Shown here: positions 43,559 through 52,028 of the stretch, in pieces
Position numbering within the stretch: position 1 is the stretch's first letter
Layout of the letters: each line of letters starts with the position of its first letter
Position numbers and translations under genes: made by a program
The notes under the pieces: model-generated
Databases searched by the model: none
Seen by the model: the letters and a program-made list of their open reading frames with translations, nothing else
Told to the model about the DNA's origin: nothing
From: an uncultured Azospirillum sp.
GTDB lineage: Bacteria; Pseudomonadota; Alphaproteobacteria; RF32; CAG-239
Reading direction: 5' to 3'
Length of the DNA: 64,000 nucleotides
Assembly (NCBI GenBank): GCA_900538765.1
Contig: UQAB01000005.1
Location: 30,364 to 94,363 of the forward strand

Positions 43559-44380
43559 TTAAAATTTTATACGATTTCTATAATTAATTTCAGCCAAGAA
43601 AGTTTCTGCTTTATTGAAGTTCTCCCCCAGCTGTGATACGGAATGCGCATCGTCACTTATTATCAAAGGAACATTGCGTTTGTTTAATTCTTTAACTATC
43701 CAGGTTGCCGGAAAAAAGTCTTTTGTTTGGCGCAGGCCTTTTGTACTCAGTTCACAGCCGGTTTTAGATGATGCAAAGGTTTCGATAATCTGCCACTTCA
43801 AATCATCCCATATTGTATCGGTACAGAAACCTTTTGCCGTTATCTGGTCAATATGCGCCATAAAGGTAAACCAGCCACTTTTTATTGCCGCAATCAAATT
43901 ACGCCAATGATTTGTTAAGCCTGAAGATAAGATTTCTTCATCCAAAAGATCGGGACGTTTTTTAAGATAAGATATTTTAAGAATTTTAGAGAAATCATTG
44001 TTATAGATAAAATGGCTGGCGCCAATATAGTAATCGACATCCAGAGATTTTCTAACTCGTTCAAAAAAATTCAGCCAATCTTTATCGTTAAAATAATCAA
44101 CTTCAAAACCGACATATACTTTTATTTTATGTTTTGCAGCAGCTTCGCGTATATCATTAATGGCCTTTTTATAAATATTCTCGACCTGTTGATAGTCGCG
44201 AAAATACATTGCCTGCATTTTATCAATTTCACAAAGACCTGGATGACAAATAAGATGATTGGAGATACCTATTTCACAGAATCCAAGCTCTTCTGCGCGG
44301 CCTATCATTTTATCGGCAGAATCGGCACCGTCAAAAATTCCCAAACTGTTTGTGTGACTGTGATAGGTATAATTTTGCAT
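43559..44380 (-). CDS. PHP-domain metal-dependent phosphoesterase 1
   Basis: This 273-residue protein resembles histidinol-phosphatase-type PHP enzymes. Metal ligands are visible: HSHTNSLG near 7, a conserved SNHLICH near 40, GFEVDYF near 94, GASHFIY near 122, FMAHIDQ near 183 and ISDDAHS near 248. It should hydrolyse a phosphomonoester; the substrate is unknown. It pairs with the paralogue at 44380-45210 (their junction overlaps by one base). Together with two HD genes, the pair interrupts the usual mnmG-rsmG order. Confidence 0.8.
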   Translation of the reverse strand: MQNYTYHSHTNSLGIFDGADSADKMIGRAEELGFCEIGISNHLICHPGLCEIDKMQAMYFRDYQQVENIYKKAINDIREAAAKHKIKVYVGFEVDYFNDKDWLNFFERVRKSLDVDYYIGASHFIYNNDFSKILKISYLKKRPDLLDEEILSSGLTNHWRNLIAAIKSGWFTFMAHIDQITAKGFCTDTIWDDLKWQIIETFASSKTGCELSTKGLRQTKDFFPATWIVKELNKRNVPLIISDDAHSVSQLGENFNKAETFLAEINYRNRIKF

Positions 44381-45210
44381 TATTTATTCAGTTTCCAGCG
44401 ATTTGAGTAGTTTATACTTTTAAGCAGATTCTCTGCCTGTTCAAAATGTTGAGCAATATGTTCAATCTTGTGGGCGTCATCACTTATAACTATAGGTACT
44501 TGTCTTTGGGCGAGTTCTTCCAACATCCAGAGATGAGGATGTTGCTCACCAACCTTCGTCCAGCCGCTGGTATTCAGTTCGAAAGGATGATTATATTTAC
44601 TAAGAGTGTTTATCACCTTTCGCTTCCATTCATCCCAGACCGGATCAACGCCAAGATTAAAAAGTTTACAAACATCAAGGTGGGCTATAAAGGCAAAATA
44701 GCCACTTTTTATGGCTTCAATAATATTTTGCCAGTAATTTACCAGAAGTTCTTCTGCCTGATGACGTGTAATATCTGTTTGCGAGAGGTAGTACATATTG
44801 CACATTATACTCTCGTCTGCCGTTCGTAGGTAATGGGTTGAGCCTATTAGATAATCAGGTTTGATTTCAGCAATCATTTTCTCAAAGGAATCCCGCCATT
44901 GAGAAGACGGAAAAAAATCCACTTCAAAACCGGCATAGACCTTAATTTTACTATTTACTGCAATGCGATGGATTTCATCAATGGTTCTTTTATAAATGTC
45001 TAATGCTTCGCCATAATCGCTATGAAACATTTTATCGTTTGCAGAAGCTTGACATCCTTTAAAAATATTGGGGTGATATATAAAATGATTAGAAATGCCA
45101 AGCTCGGTATATCCGGCTTGTTCAGCAGCTTTAATCATTTCTTCTATTGAATAATGACCGTCGTAAACATCAAAAGTATTGGTATGGGTATGATATGAAA
45201 AATGTTGCAT
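44380..45210 (-). CDS. PHP-domain metal-dependent phosphoesterase 2
   Basis: This 276-residue paralogue of PHP 1 keeps all ligand motifs: HTHTNTFD near 7, SNHFIYHP near 40, GFEVDFFPS near 96, GSTHYLR near 122, IAHLDVCK near 185 and ISDDAHK near 250. The aligned order and length show a tandem duplication. A Lys/Trp-ended C terminus differs (NRWKLNK). It may act on a related but different substrate. It is read first of the two, 26 bases after the HD 1 stop. Confidence 0.8.
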   Translation of the reverse strand: MQHFSYHTHTNTFDVYDGHYSIEEMIKAAEQAGYTELGISNHFIYHPNIFKGCQASANDKMFHSDYGEALDIYKRTIDEIHRIAVNSKIKVYAGFEVDFFPSSQWRDSFEKMIAEIKPDYLIGSTHYLRTADESIMCNMYYLSQTDITRHQAEELLVNYWQNIIEAIKSGYFAFIAHLDVCKLFNLGVDPVWDEWKRKVINTLSKYNHPFELNTSGWTKVGEQHPHLWMLEELAQRQVPIVISDDAHKIEHIAQHFEQAENLLKSINYSNRWKLNK

Positions 45211-45236
45211 AAATCCTCCTTATGCGGAGGATTGTA

Positions 45237-45857
45237 TCATTTAATCGCTAAAATTTTATAAACGTCATTATGGCATTTTTCATCAAAAAAAGATTTGAGA
45301 TTATACAAATCATTTTTAAGACGTTCTAACTGTTCAGGCTCTGTTTTGTGGCGCGTAGAAACACTTTGCAGACGATATTCGATAGAGCAGGTTTTTCCCA
45401 TGTCATTCAACATATCGGACAAGGCAATCAGCTTATCATATTCATCATTATGAAAGTTTTTCATTATATTACGGCATTCAGGAATAAATTCGGCAAATTG
45501 CAGATAATCCTCGTCCTGGAAATTTTCTGAATAAAAATTATGTGTCAGGCAAATTTTGGCAACATCGTCATAGCCCAAAGACATCATATACTGATATCCG
45601 ACCAGACCGTGAAAGACATGCTCATTCCATTCATCCAGCATTCGGCCACAATCATGCAACAGGCCGCATACATAAGCTTTATCAATGTTTAAATACGTTG
45701 TTTTTTTAGCCAGTATCTCTGCTATTTTAGCAACAGTCCTGCTATGAGCACGGAAAGTTATCTCCATTTTATCCGTAAAAGGATGTAATGTGGCATTTCT
45801 GATTTCAATTACTTTTTCTAATAGCCGTTCAGCTTCAAGGCGTGAGGGAAAACTCAT
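45237..45857 (-). CDS. HD-domain phosphohydrolase 1
   Basis: This 206-residue protein has an HD metal site: HSRTVAKIAEILAKKT near 35, GLLHDCGRML near 66, HGLVGYQYM, and LTHNFYSENF near 105, where the His and Phe/Tyr pattern matches the paralogue. It resembles HDIG/YqeK-like enzymes that hydrolyse nucleotides such as Ap4A, but the substrate is unproven. It starts 22 bases after HD 2. One 15-base motif copy is in frame (TTYLN). Confidence 0.75.
   Translation of the reverse strand: MSFPSRLEAERLLEKVIEIRNATLHPFTDKMEITFRAHSRTVAKIAEILAKKTTYLNIDKAYVCGLLHDCGRMLDEWNEHVFHGLVGYQYMMSLGYDDVAKICLTHNFYSENFQDEDYLQFAEFIPECRNIMKNFHNDEYDKLIALSDMLNDMGKTCSIEYRLQSVSTRHKTEPEQLERLKNDLYNLKSFFDEKCHNDVYKILAIK
45688..45702 (-). 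repeat. 15-mer motif, copy 6
   Basis: Two mismatches. Read in HD 1 as TTYLN. Confidence 0.5.
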
Positions 45858-45866
45858 GTTTCATCC

Positions 45867-45881
45867 TTTAAATACAGTGTT
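45867..45881 (-). repeat. 15-mer motif, copy 7 (exact)
   Basis: It begins in the stop codon of HD 2 and ends nine bases before the HD 1 start codon. Confidence 0.75.
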
Positions 45882-46506
45882 AATCTTCATTTTTTATTTC
45901 CAGCAAATCATAAATGCAGCAGCCACATTTTTCATCAAAAAATTTTTTATTATCCAGAGCATGTTGATACAAACTTTGCAATAATGGCCACTGGAGATTA
46001 TAGCGTCTGATTAATCCTTCAAAACGTTTTTTCAAACAAACTTTTTCCAACCCTTCAAAGAATAAATCGCAGAGCTGCACAAGACGGTCATAATCATTAA
46101 AAGTAATGCCGCGCATTTTATCTTTAGCCCAAGTCAGCCATTCAGGACGATAAGACGGATAGAATTTTTCATCAAAGTTGGGAGAATAAAAACTATGAGT
46201 CAGGCAAACTCTGGCAACATCCGTATAATCCATGGCTTCCATTAAATCATAGCCTTCCCGGACATGGAAGCGTCCTGATAACTTTTCATTAACACGTTTA
46301 CCGCAGTCATGCAGCAAACCGAGAACGTATGCTTTTTCGGGGTTCAAATCCTGTGTATGTTCTGCAATAATGCGGCAGCAACGTCCAACACCACGCGAGT
46401 GAAAGATATACTCTTCTTTTTCAGGAAAGGGATAGTTTGCCAGACGGTATGAAATTCCTTCCCTCCAGATTTTTTCGGCATTTCTGATGTTTGGATATTT
46501 TTTCAT
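45880..46506 (-). CDS. HD-domain phosphohydrolase 2
   Basis: This 208-residue paralogue of HD 1 keeps HSRGVGRCCRIIAEHT near 33, GLLHDCGKRVNE near 63, HVREGYDLMEAM and LTHSFYSPNF near 105, with the same spacing. The two form a tandem duplicated pair of likely nucleotide or small-molecule phosphohydrolases. It lies 17 bases after mnmG with a 15-base motif filling that gap. Confidence 0.75.
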   Translation of the reverse strand: MKKYPNIRNAEKIWREGISYRLANYPFPEKEEYIFHSRGVGRCCRIIAEHTQDLNPEKAYVLGLLHDCGKRVNEKLSGRFHVREGYDLMEAMDYTDVARVCLTHSFYSPNFDEKFYPSYRPEWLTWAKDKMRGITFNDYDRLVQLCDLFFEGLEKVCLKKRFEGLIRRYNLQWPLLQSLYQHALDNKKFFDEKCGCCIYDLLEIKNED

Positions 46507-46507
46507 G

Positions 46508-46522
46508 TTTAAATACAGCGTT
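46508..46522 (-). repeat. 15-mer motif, copy 8
   Basis: One mismatch. It fills the gap between the mnmG stop and the HD 2 start, over the expected ribosome site. Confidence 0.65.
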
Positions 46523-46523
46523 A

Positions 46524-48377
46524 TTATTTTTTCAAATACCCTAAAACAGCCATAATTGCGGCCGGCGTAACACCGGGAATGCGAGAGGCTTCACCAATTG
46601 TTGCCGGTTTTACTTTAGTCAGTTTTTGAACCATTTCACGAGATAAACCACCGACCTGAGAATAATCAATGTCATCGCGTATTTTTAGTTTTTCATCCTT
46701 TCTGAAAACATCAATATCAGCCTCCTGACGCTTGATATATCCGGCATATCTGGATTCAATTTCCAACTGTTCATAAGTATCATCCGGTATAGATATCAAT
46801 TCCGGCCAAATGGCGTTGATTGTTTCACGTGAAACATTATCATAAGACATCACATTATAAGCCGTTCTGCGCGTACCATCCTGCTTAACCTTAATACCAT
46901 ATTTTTCAAGTTCGGGCGTTTTGGTTATCAAAGTTTCGCATAACTCTCGGCAAGCCTTAATATTTTTCTGCTTTTGTTTAAATACAGTGTATCTGGCTTT
47001 ACCAACACAACCAATCTGCCAGCCTTTTTCCGTCAAACGCAAATCGGCATTATCGGCACGCAGCAACAAACGATATTCCGAGCGGGACGTAAACATACGA
47101 TAAGGTTCATCAACGCCTTTTGTTATAAGATCGTCAATCATAACACCGATATAGGCCTCGCTGCGGTCAATTGTAAATTCTTCTCCGGGATTTTTTGCAC
47201 TTAGAGCCGCATTAATACCGGCGATGACTCCCTGGGCGGCAGCTTCTTCGTAACCAGTTGTTCCGTTAATTTGTCCGGCTAAAAACAGTCCCGGAACTTT
47301 TTTGACTTCCAATCTGCGATTTAACTCCTGAGGGTCAACAAAATCATATTCAATTGCATAAGCATAACGGAGAATTTTGACATTCTCCAGCCCTTCCATG
47401 GTATGAATAAATTGCTCCTGCACATCCGCCGGCAGAGATGTCGATATACCATTGGGATAAACAACATTTGTTTTGTATCCTTCAGGCTCCAAAAAAATCT
47501 GGTGACTGTCACGATCCGGAAACTTGACAAGTTTATCTTCAATACTGGGACAATAACGCGGCCCAATCCCTTTTATCAATCCAGAAAAAAGCGCGCATTT
47601 TTCAAAATTATCACGAATAATTTGGTGAGTTCTTTCGTTGGTGCGCGTAATTGCACACTGAATTTGCGGTTGAGAAATCTCTTTTGTCAGAAAGGAAAAG
47701 GGAATAGGATGTTCATCACCATCCTGCTTGGGAAGTTCTTCCCAATTAATCGTGTTCATGTCAAGACGGGCAGGGGTTCCGGTTTTTAAGCGCCCGACGT
47801 TCAAATCGCAAGCGTTTAAATACGGTGTTATACCTGTACAGGAAACATCATCAACTCGACCGCCAACCGTTGCTTGGTGGCCGGTAAACATAACGCCATT
47901 CAAAAAAGTGCCTGATGTTAAAATCACTGCTTTTGATTTCAGGATACTTTCATCGGCCAATTTAACACCACCGAGCTTATCACCTGTGAAATATAATCCT
48001 TCAACCGCCGCTTCGATAATTGTCAAATTTTCTTGCCTCTGCAAAGCTTCCAGCATAAATTTTTTATACAAATCACGGTCTGCCTGCGCTCTGGGGCCTC
48101 TGACAGCAGGCCCTTTAGAAGCATTAAGCATACGGAACTGAATACCTGCTTTATCAATAACACGCCCCATTAATCCGTCCAGTGCATCAATTTCCCGAAC
48201 CAGGTGGCCTTTGCCCAGACCGCCAATAGCCGGATTGCAGGACATTTCGCCTATAGTAGAAATTTTATGGGTAATCAATGCCGTTTTAGCACCCATGCGC
48301 GCAGCAGCTGCACAAGCTTCACAACCGGCATGTCCGCCGCCAACAACAATAACATCAAATTCCTGTATTTTATCCAT
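46524..48377 (-). CDS. mnmG: tRNA uridine-5-carboxymethylaminomethyl enzyme MnmG (GidA)
   Basis: This 617-residue FAD enzyme forms cmnm5U34 with MnmE. It has VVVGGGHAGCEACAAAARMG at 9-28, NPAIGGLGKGHLVREIDALDG near 48, RAQADRDLYKKFMLEAL, GRLKTGTPARLD near 196 and the late GTTGYEEAAAQGVIAGINAAL near 365. It is complete. Two 15-base motif copies are in frame (TVFK near 464 and TPYLN near 184), and one perfect parS lies within it. Confidence 0.97.
   Translation of the reverse strand: MDKIQEFDVIVVGGGHAGCEACAAAARMGAKTALITHKISTIGEMSCNPAIGGLGKGHLVREIDALDGLMGRVIDKAGIQFRMLNASKGPAVRGPRAQADRDLYKKFMLEALQRQENLTIIEAAVEGLYFTGDKLGGVKLADESILKSKAVILTSGTFLNGVMFTGHQATVGGRVDDVSCTGITPYLNACDLNVGRLKTGTPARLDMNTINWEELPKQDGDEHPIPFSFLTKEISQPQIQCAITRTNERTHQIIRDNFEKCALFSGLIKGIGPRYCPSIEDKLVKFPDRDSHQIFLEPEGYKTNVVYPNGISTSLPADVQEQFIHTMEGLENVKILRYAYAIEYDFVDPQELNRRLEVKKVPGLFLAGQINGTTGYEEAAAQGVIAGINAALSAKNPGEEFTIDRSEAYIGVMIDDLITKGVDEPYRMFTSRSEYRLLLRADNADLRLTEKGWQIGCVGKARYTVFKQKQKNIKACRELCETLITKTPELEKYGIKVKQDGTRRTAYNVMSYDNVSRETINAIWPELISIPDDTYEQLEIESRYAGYIKRQEADIDVFRKDEKLKIRDDIDYSQVGGLSREMVQKLTKVKPATIGEASRIPGVTPAAIMAVLGYLKK
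46821..46836. promoter_or_regulatory. parS site 2
   Basis: A perfect TGTTTCACGTGAAACA lies inside mnmG, read as NVSRETI. Confidence 0.95.
46977..46991 (-). repeat. 15-mer motif, copy 9
   Basis: One mismatch. Read in mnmG as YTVFK. Confidence 0.6.
47815..47829 (-). repeat. 15-mer motif, copy 10
   Basis: One mismatch. Read in mnmG as TPYLN. Confidence 0.6.
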
Positions 48378-48491
48378 TTTTATTACCTTAATTTCATATT
48401 GCCTAAGGTTTACAACAGGTTATATTTTTTGACAAGAGGGTAATGAACTGAAATGACTGTTTTTTGCATTTTATTTATTGGTAAAAAGATA

Positions 48492-48545
48492 CCCCGCTAA
48501 GAACTGTCCCTCAGAAATTGCACAGTTCACTGTGCCGGGGTTTTT
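48492..48545 (+). ncRNA. Terminator-like structure, possible small RNA end
   Basis: CCCCG (48492) pairs with CGGGG (48536), enclosing GCACAG-TTCA-CTGTGC (48520-48535), and is followed by five Ts. No gene reads rightward into it, so a short RNA from the mnmG upstream gap is possible. An alternative AACTGT/ACAGTT stem competes. Confidence 0.35.
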
Positions 48546-48555
48546 GTGGATACAA

Positions 48556-48588
48556 AAATAAAGAGGAAGTCACGCTTCCTCTTTATTT
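48556..48588 (-). terminator. Terminator of the 48592-48993 gene
   Basis: A 14-bp stem AAATAAAGAGGAAG / CTTCCTCTTTATTT lies directly after that gene's stop. Confidence 0.88.
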
Positions 48589-48591
48589 TTA

Positions 48592-48993
48592 TCAGTTTAA
48601 ATCGGAAAACAATCCATTATCAATAATTTTTACATATAATCTTCGCATCGTATCAGCAGAGTAGATAAATGGATAGTAAAACCAGATGGAAAAAAGACAA
48701 CTTAATCTGTTTTCATGTTTTTCACATAATTCCGAAAGCTGCAATAAACGGTCTATTTGTTCTGAAAAAAGTTTTTCAGCCTGTTCAAAAAGAGGCGGTT
48801 TATTCCAAGCAGAATTACAAAAAGGTATCACACTACGCCCCGGCACACCAGAAGCTTTAATTAACTCCATAATTTTGGCTGAATCTCTATCCGTCCAATT
48901 TTGTTTTTCGCACGGGTTAAAGTGGAAAATATGATATCCACATAAAATTTCATCCCGCAATTCATAAACTTTTTTAAAATTAACTTCTCCCAT
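48592..48993 (-). CDS. Unrecognised 133-residue protein
   Basis: No family is recognised. The protein is probably soluble and mostly helical, with a Cys/aromatic-rich character (CGYHIFHFNPCEKQNW, IPFCNSAWNKPPLFEQAEKLF, CLFSIWFYYPFIY). There is no signal peptide and no clear Shine-Dalgarno. It lies between mnmE and mnmG, which are usually adjacent. Its own terminator suggests it ends the mnmE transcript or is transcribed alone. Confidence 0.5.
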   Translation of the reverse strand: MGEVNFKKVYELRDEILCGYHIFHFNPCEKQNWTDRDSAKIMELIKASGVPGRSVIPFCNSAWNKPPLFEQAEKLFSEQIDRLLQLSELCEKHENRLSCLFSIWFYYPFIYSADTMRRLYVKIIDNGLFSDLN

Positions 48994-49068
48994 AATAATT
49001 GATTTTTTATATAATAATGATTTGATAATTCATATTACAAAAAGCAAGCTAAAAGTAAAGGAATATAT

Positions 49069-49083
49069 TTTAAATACAGTGTT
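49069..49083 (-). repeat. 15-mer motif, copy 11 (exact)
   Basis: It begins in the stop codon of mnmE. Confidence 0.75.
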
Positions 49084-50425
49084 ATTTACCGATACAGAAG
49101 CTGCCAAAAATCTTATCAAGGATTTCATCAATTTCAATACGGCCGGTAATTTTGCCGATTTCCCGAGCAGCCAAACGGATATCTTCGGCAGAAAGCTCTA
49201 TTTCTTTATCCAAATCAAACAAATCAAGAGATTGTAGTGCTTGTGAAAGCGCTTCGCGGTAACGGGCACGGGTAATCAGCAAATTTGAGTTTGACGTAAA
49301 CTTATCTTCAATAACTTTTGTAATTTTTTGCAAGAGCAAATCTATTCCCTGATGGTATTTAGCTGAAACAAGAAGAATATCCTGTTTTTTAATATTTGAA
49401 CATTGTTCGGATGTGAGATTATCAACTTTATTGGCAACATAAACCATTTTATAACCATAAGTTTTAGCAATATTATCAAAGGCCTGAACAGTGTCTAGAG
49501 AAGCGTCAAACAAACAAATAAGCAAATCGGCATCATTGATTTTACGATATGCAATTTCAACTCCCTGTTTCTCTATGGCTTCTTCGGTTTCGCGAATTCC
49601 GGCAGTATCCGTAATAATGACCGGATAGCCATTCAAATCAAGGTGAATATCAACAGCGTCACGCGTTGTGCCGGCTATATCAGAAACGATAACAACATCC
49701 CTTTGGGCAAAAGCATTAAGCAAACTTGATTTCCCGGCATTAGGGCGACCAACAATAACAACACGAAACCCTTCACGCAGACGTTCGCCGATAGTATCGC
49801 CAGACAAATGTTTTCTTATAGCCTCGCGCAGTTTAAATACAGTGTTATTCAAACTATTGACAACGGATTCAGGAATTTCTTCATCAGGAAAATCAATATA
49901 AGCTTCAAGGTGAGCCATAATTGTTACAAGCTGCGTGCGCCAGTCATCATAAAGATTTTTAAGGCTGCCTTCCATTTGGCGCAAAGCATATTTTTGCTGA
50001 GCTTCGGTTTCGGCATCAATCAAATCAGCCAGGCCTTCAGCTTCCGTCAAATCCATTTTTTGATTATAAAAGGCGCGTTTGGAATATTCTCCCGGCTCGG
50101 CCATACGAAATTCGGGAATCCGGCTTAAATTGTTCAGGACACTGGAAATTACCGCCCGTGAGCCATGTATCTGCAATTCGACAATATCCTCGCCTGTGAA
50201 AGAGTTAGGCGCTTTAAAATATAACAAAAGACATTTATCCAAGGTCTGACTTTTAGTTAAATCTTTTAAATCCGTAAAATAAGCGTAACGAGCTTTTATA
50301 TTATCCGGATTAAGATTTGTCATCAGGCGAACAACCAGCAAAGCCTCTTTTCCGGAAATGCGGATTATGGCAACTCCGGATTTTCCCAATACGGTTGACA
50401 AGGCATAAATTGTTTTATTGTCCAT
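49082..50425 (-). CDS. mnmE: tRNA modification GTPase MnmE (TrmE)
   Basis: This 447-residue GTPase works with MnmG. The N-terminal folate-binding domain starts TIYALSTVLGKSGVAIIRISG. The G domain has VIVGRPNAGKSSLLNAF near 220, DIAGTTRD near 242, DTAGIRETEEAIEKQG near 262 and NKVD near 330. It ends FGSFCIGK with the family's catalytic C-terminal Cys. One exact 15-base motif is in frame and one follows the stop. Confidence 0.96.
   Translation of the reverse strand: MDNKTIYALSTVLGKSGVAIIRISGKEALLVVRLMTNLNPDNIKARYAYFTDLKDLTKSQTLDKCLLLYFKAPNSFTGEDIVELQIHGSRAVISSVLNNLSRIPEFRMAEPGEYSKRAFYNQKMDLTEAEGLADLIDAETEAQQKYALRQMEGSLKNLYDDWRTQLVTIMAHLEAYIDFPDEEIPESVVNSLNNTVFKLREAIRKHLSGDTIGERLREGFRVVIVGRPNAGKSSLLNAFAQRDVVIVSDIAGTTRDAVDIHLDLNGYPVIITDTAGIRETEEAIEKQGVEIAYRKINDADLLICLFDASLDTVQAFDNIAKTYGYKMVYVANKVDNLTSEQCSNIKKQDILLVSAKYHQGIDLLLQKITKVIEDKFTSNSNLLITRARYREALSQALQSLDLFDLDKEIELSAEDIRLAAREIGKITGRIEIDEILDKIFGSFCIGK
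49832..49846 (-). repeat. 15-mer motif, copy 12 (exact)
   Basis: Read in mnmE as NTVFK. Confidence 0.7.
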
Positions 50426-50625
50426 GGCGGTTTCCTGATAAAAAATTACTGTAATAAAGGTATATTAAAATTCAAATTTTAATGCAAGTTTTAAAAATCT
50501 CGTTTTTAGGGACTCTACAGCGCTTTTTCAGGTTTCTTTAACCAAGATGTCATAGAATCATTAAAATTCTTCTGTACGGGCTTTATACGGACTCGATATT
50601 TTTAAATTAATGATTGATATAAAAT

Positions 50626-51315
50626 ATGGAAAACAAGTTAAAATTAATTATCTGGGATTTCGACGGCGTTATTGCTGATTCCGAAAAAATCTGGCTGAAA
50701 AACCGAATGGCATATTTTAATGACCATCTAGGCGTTAACTGGGATTTTGATACGGTTAATAAATATTTCGGCGGAATGGCCGACAAGACCAAAAGGCAAG
50801 TCTTAGAAAAACTGGGTTTTCAGACTGATGATAAATTCTGGAAGGAAATTTTGGAAATAGATGTCGCTTATATGAAAAAATTCGGAATTGAAAAAATGTC
50901 CGGCGTTGACAACATTCTTCAAGACCAAACGCTTAAGCAATGTGTTGCAACCGGCGGCACAAAATACAAAACAAAATTTAAGACAGATATTATCGGCCTC
51001 AACAAGCATATATCAGATGAAAAAGTTTTTACCGTTGATTTGGTAGAAAAAGGAAAACCCGAGCCTGATTTATTTCTTTATGCTGCCAAACAAATGGGGG
51101 AAAAACCGGAGCAGTGCCTGGTTATTGAAGATTCTATCGCAGGAATGACCGCCGGTCTGAAAGCAGGCATGAAAGTTGCGGCTTTTCTCGGCAGCGAAAT
51201 TTATCAAAATCAAGCATATATAGACAAAGTAAAATCTCTCGGAATTGAAAATATCTTTTATAATATGAGAGATTTATATGAATTTATAAAATTAACATTT
51301 GACAAAAATAATTAA
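50626..51315 (+). CDS. HAD-superfamily subfamily IA phosphatase (phosphoglucomutase-like)
   Basis: This 229-residue hydrolase has motif I IIWDFDGVIADSE at 8-20 (DxD), motif II CVATGGTKYK near 105 (Thr in place of Ser), and motifs III/IV EKGKPEPDLFLYAAKQMG and CLVIEDSIAGMTAGLKAGM at about 142-185. The cap is helical. It resembles beta-phosphoglucomutase and 2-phosphoglycolate phosphatase; the substrate is unknown. It reads rightward opposite to mnmE. The 200-base gap between them shows no further feature. Confidence 0.82.
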   Translation: MENKLKLIIWDFDGVIADSEKIWLKNRMAYFNDHLGVNWDFDTVNKYFGGMADKTKRQVLEKLGFQTDDKFWKEILEIDVAYMKKFGIEKMSGVDNILQDQTLKQCVATGGTKYKTKFKTDIIGLNKHISDEKVFTVDLVEKGKPEPDLFLYAAKQMGEKPEQCLVIEDSIAGMTAGLKAGMKVAAFLGSEIYQNQAYIDKVKSLGIENIFYNMRDLYEFIKLTFDKNN

Positions 51316-51359
51316 TTCGCTATTTTTGATACATTAAATTTATTATTAATTATACAATT

Positions 51360-52013
51360 ATGGATACACAAATTTTTGAACTGTACAAAAGTGGTTTGAC
51401 TGCAAAAAGAATCGCAGAACTAAAAGTTAACGGCATCATTAAAACAAAAAAACCTTCGGAGCGCGCAAAAGAATTTGCCGACTATCATGCTATGCTGGAT
51501 GCGGCTGAAATAATCATAAAAAATTCTTTAGACCTGTTTCAGAAGGAATTTCCGCGAGAAATTAAAAACTATAACGGAGAAAAACTAAGTTCGTTTTTTA
51601 AAAATTTAAGCGAGCATCCGGAAATGATTATTGGGTGTGAGGATTGTTTTTTCCGTTTAGTTAAGCTTGCCGTAGAACCGAATTTAACCTCGGCGAACGG
51701 AACAATGTTTTCGTGGTGTTGGCCGGAAGCTTATATGATTTTATCACAGAATCACATTAGGGGTTTTGCCATGGAAAAAAAATCATCTGATTTTCAAACG
51801 ATGGTTTATTCTCTGGCGCTGCATCTGGATCCAACAAACGATATAGACAAGGAAAGAGCCATTTGTTTTTTTTCATCCTTGAGCATGTTCAGGAAAATAT
51901 ATCCGGACATGATTTCCAAAATGTTAGAATATCTGACAATGGATTCAAATCTTTACAGAAACGACTGGGTACAGAAGATTGTAAATTTTTATGAAGAAAA
52001 GAGAGGTTTTTAA
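51360..52013 (+). CDS. Unrecognised 217-residue protein
   Basis: No family is recognised. It is mainly helical, with an N-terminal KSGLTAKRIAELKVNG that could be a helix-turn-helix-like pair, then a Cys/Trp-containing centre (IIGCEDCFFRLV, MFSWCWPEAYMIL). There is no signal peptide. It follows the HAD gene after 45 bases and may share its transcript. Its stop codon lies within the terminator stem. Confidence 0.5.
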   Translation: MDTQIFELYKSGLTAKRIAELKVNGIIKTKKPSERAKEFADYHAMLDAAEIIIKNSLDLFQKEFPREIKNYNGEKLSSFFKNLSEHPEMIIGCEDCFFRLVKLAVEPNLTSANGTMFSWCWPEAYMILSQNHIRGFAMEKKSSDFQTMVYSLALHLDPTNDIDKERAICFFSSLSMFRKIYPDMISKMLEYLTMDSNLYRNDWVQKIVNFYEEKRGF

Positions 52014-52026
52014 CCTCTCTTTTTTT
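52000..52026. terminator. Bidirectional terminator between the 217-residue gene and rho
   Basis: The stem AGAGAGGTT / AACCTCTCT is followed by a T run. It overlaps the stop codon of the rightward gene. Confidence 0.88.
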
Positions 52027-52028
52027 GT

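Noticed and set aside
43559..45210. Histidinol phosphatase assignment for the two PHP genes
   Set aside because: Fold and metal ligands fit, but no his genes are nearby and the proteins are duplicated, so the specific substrate is not supported.
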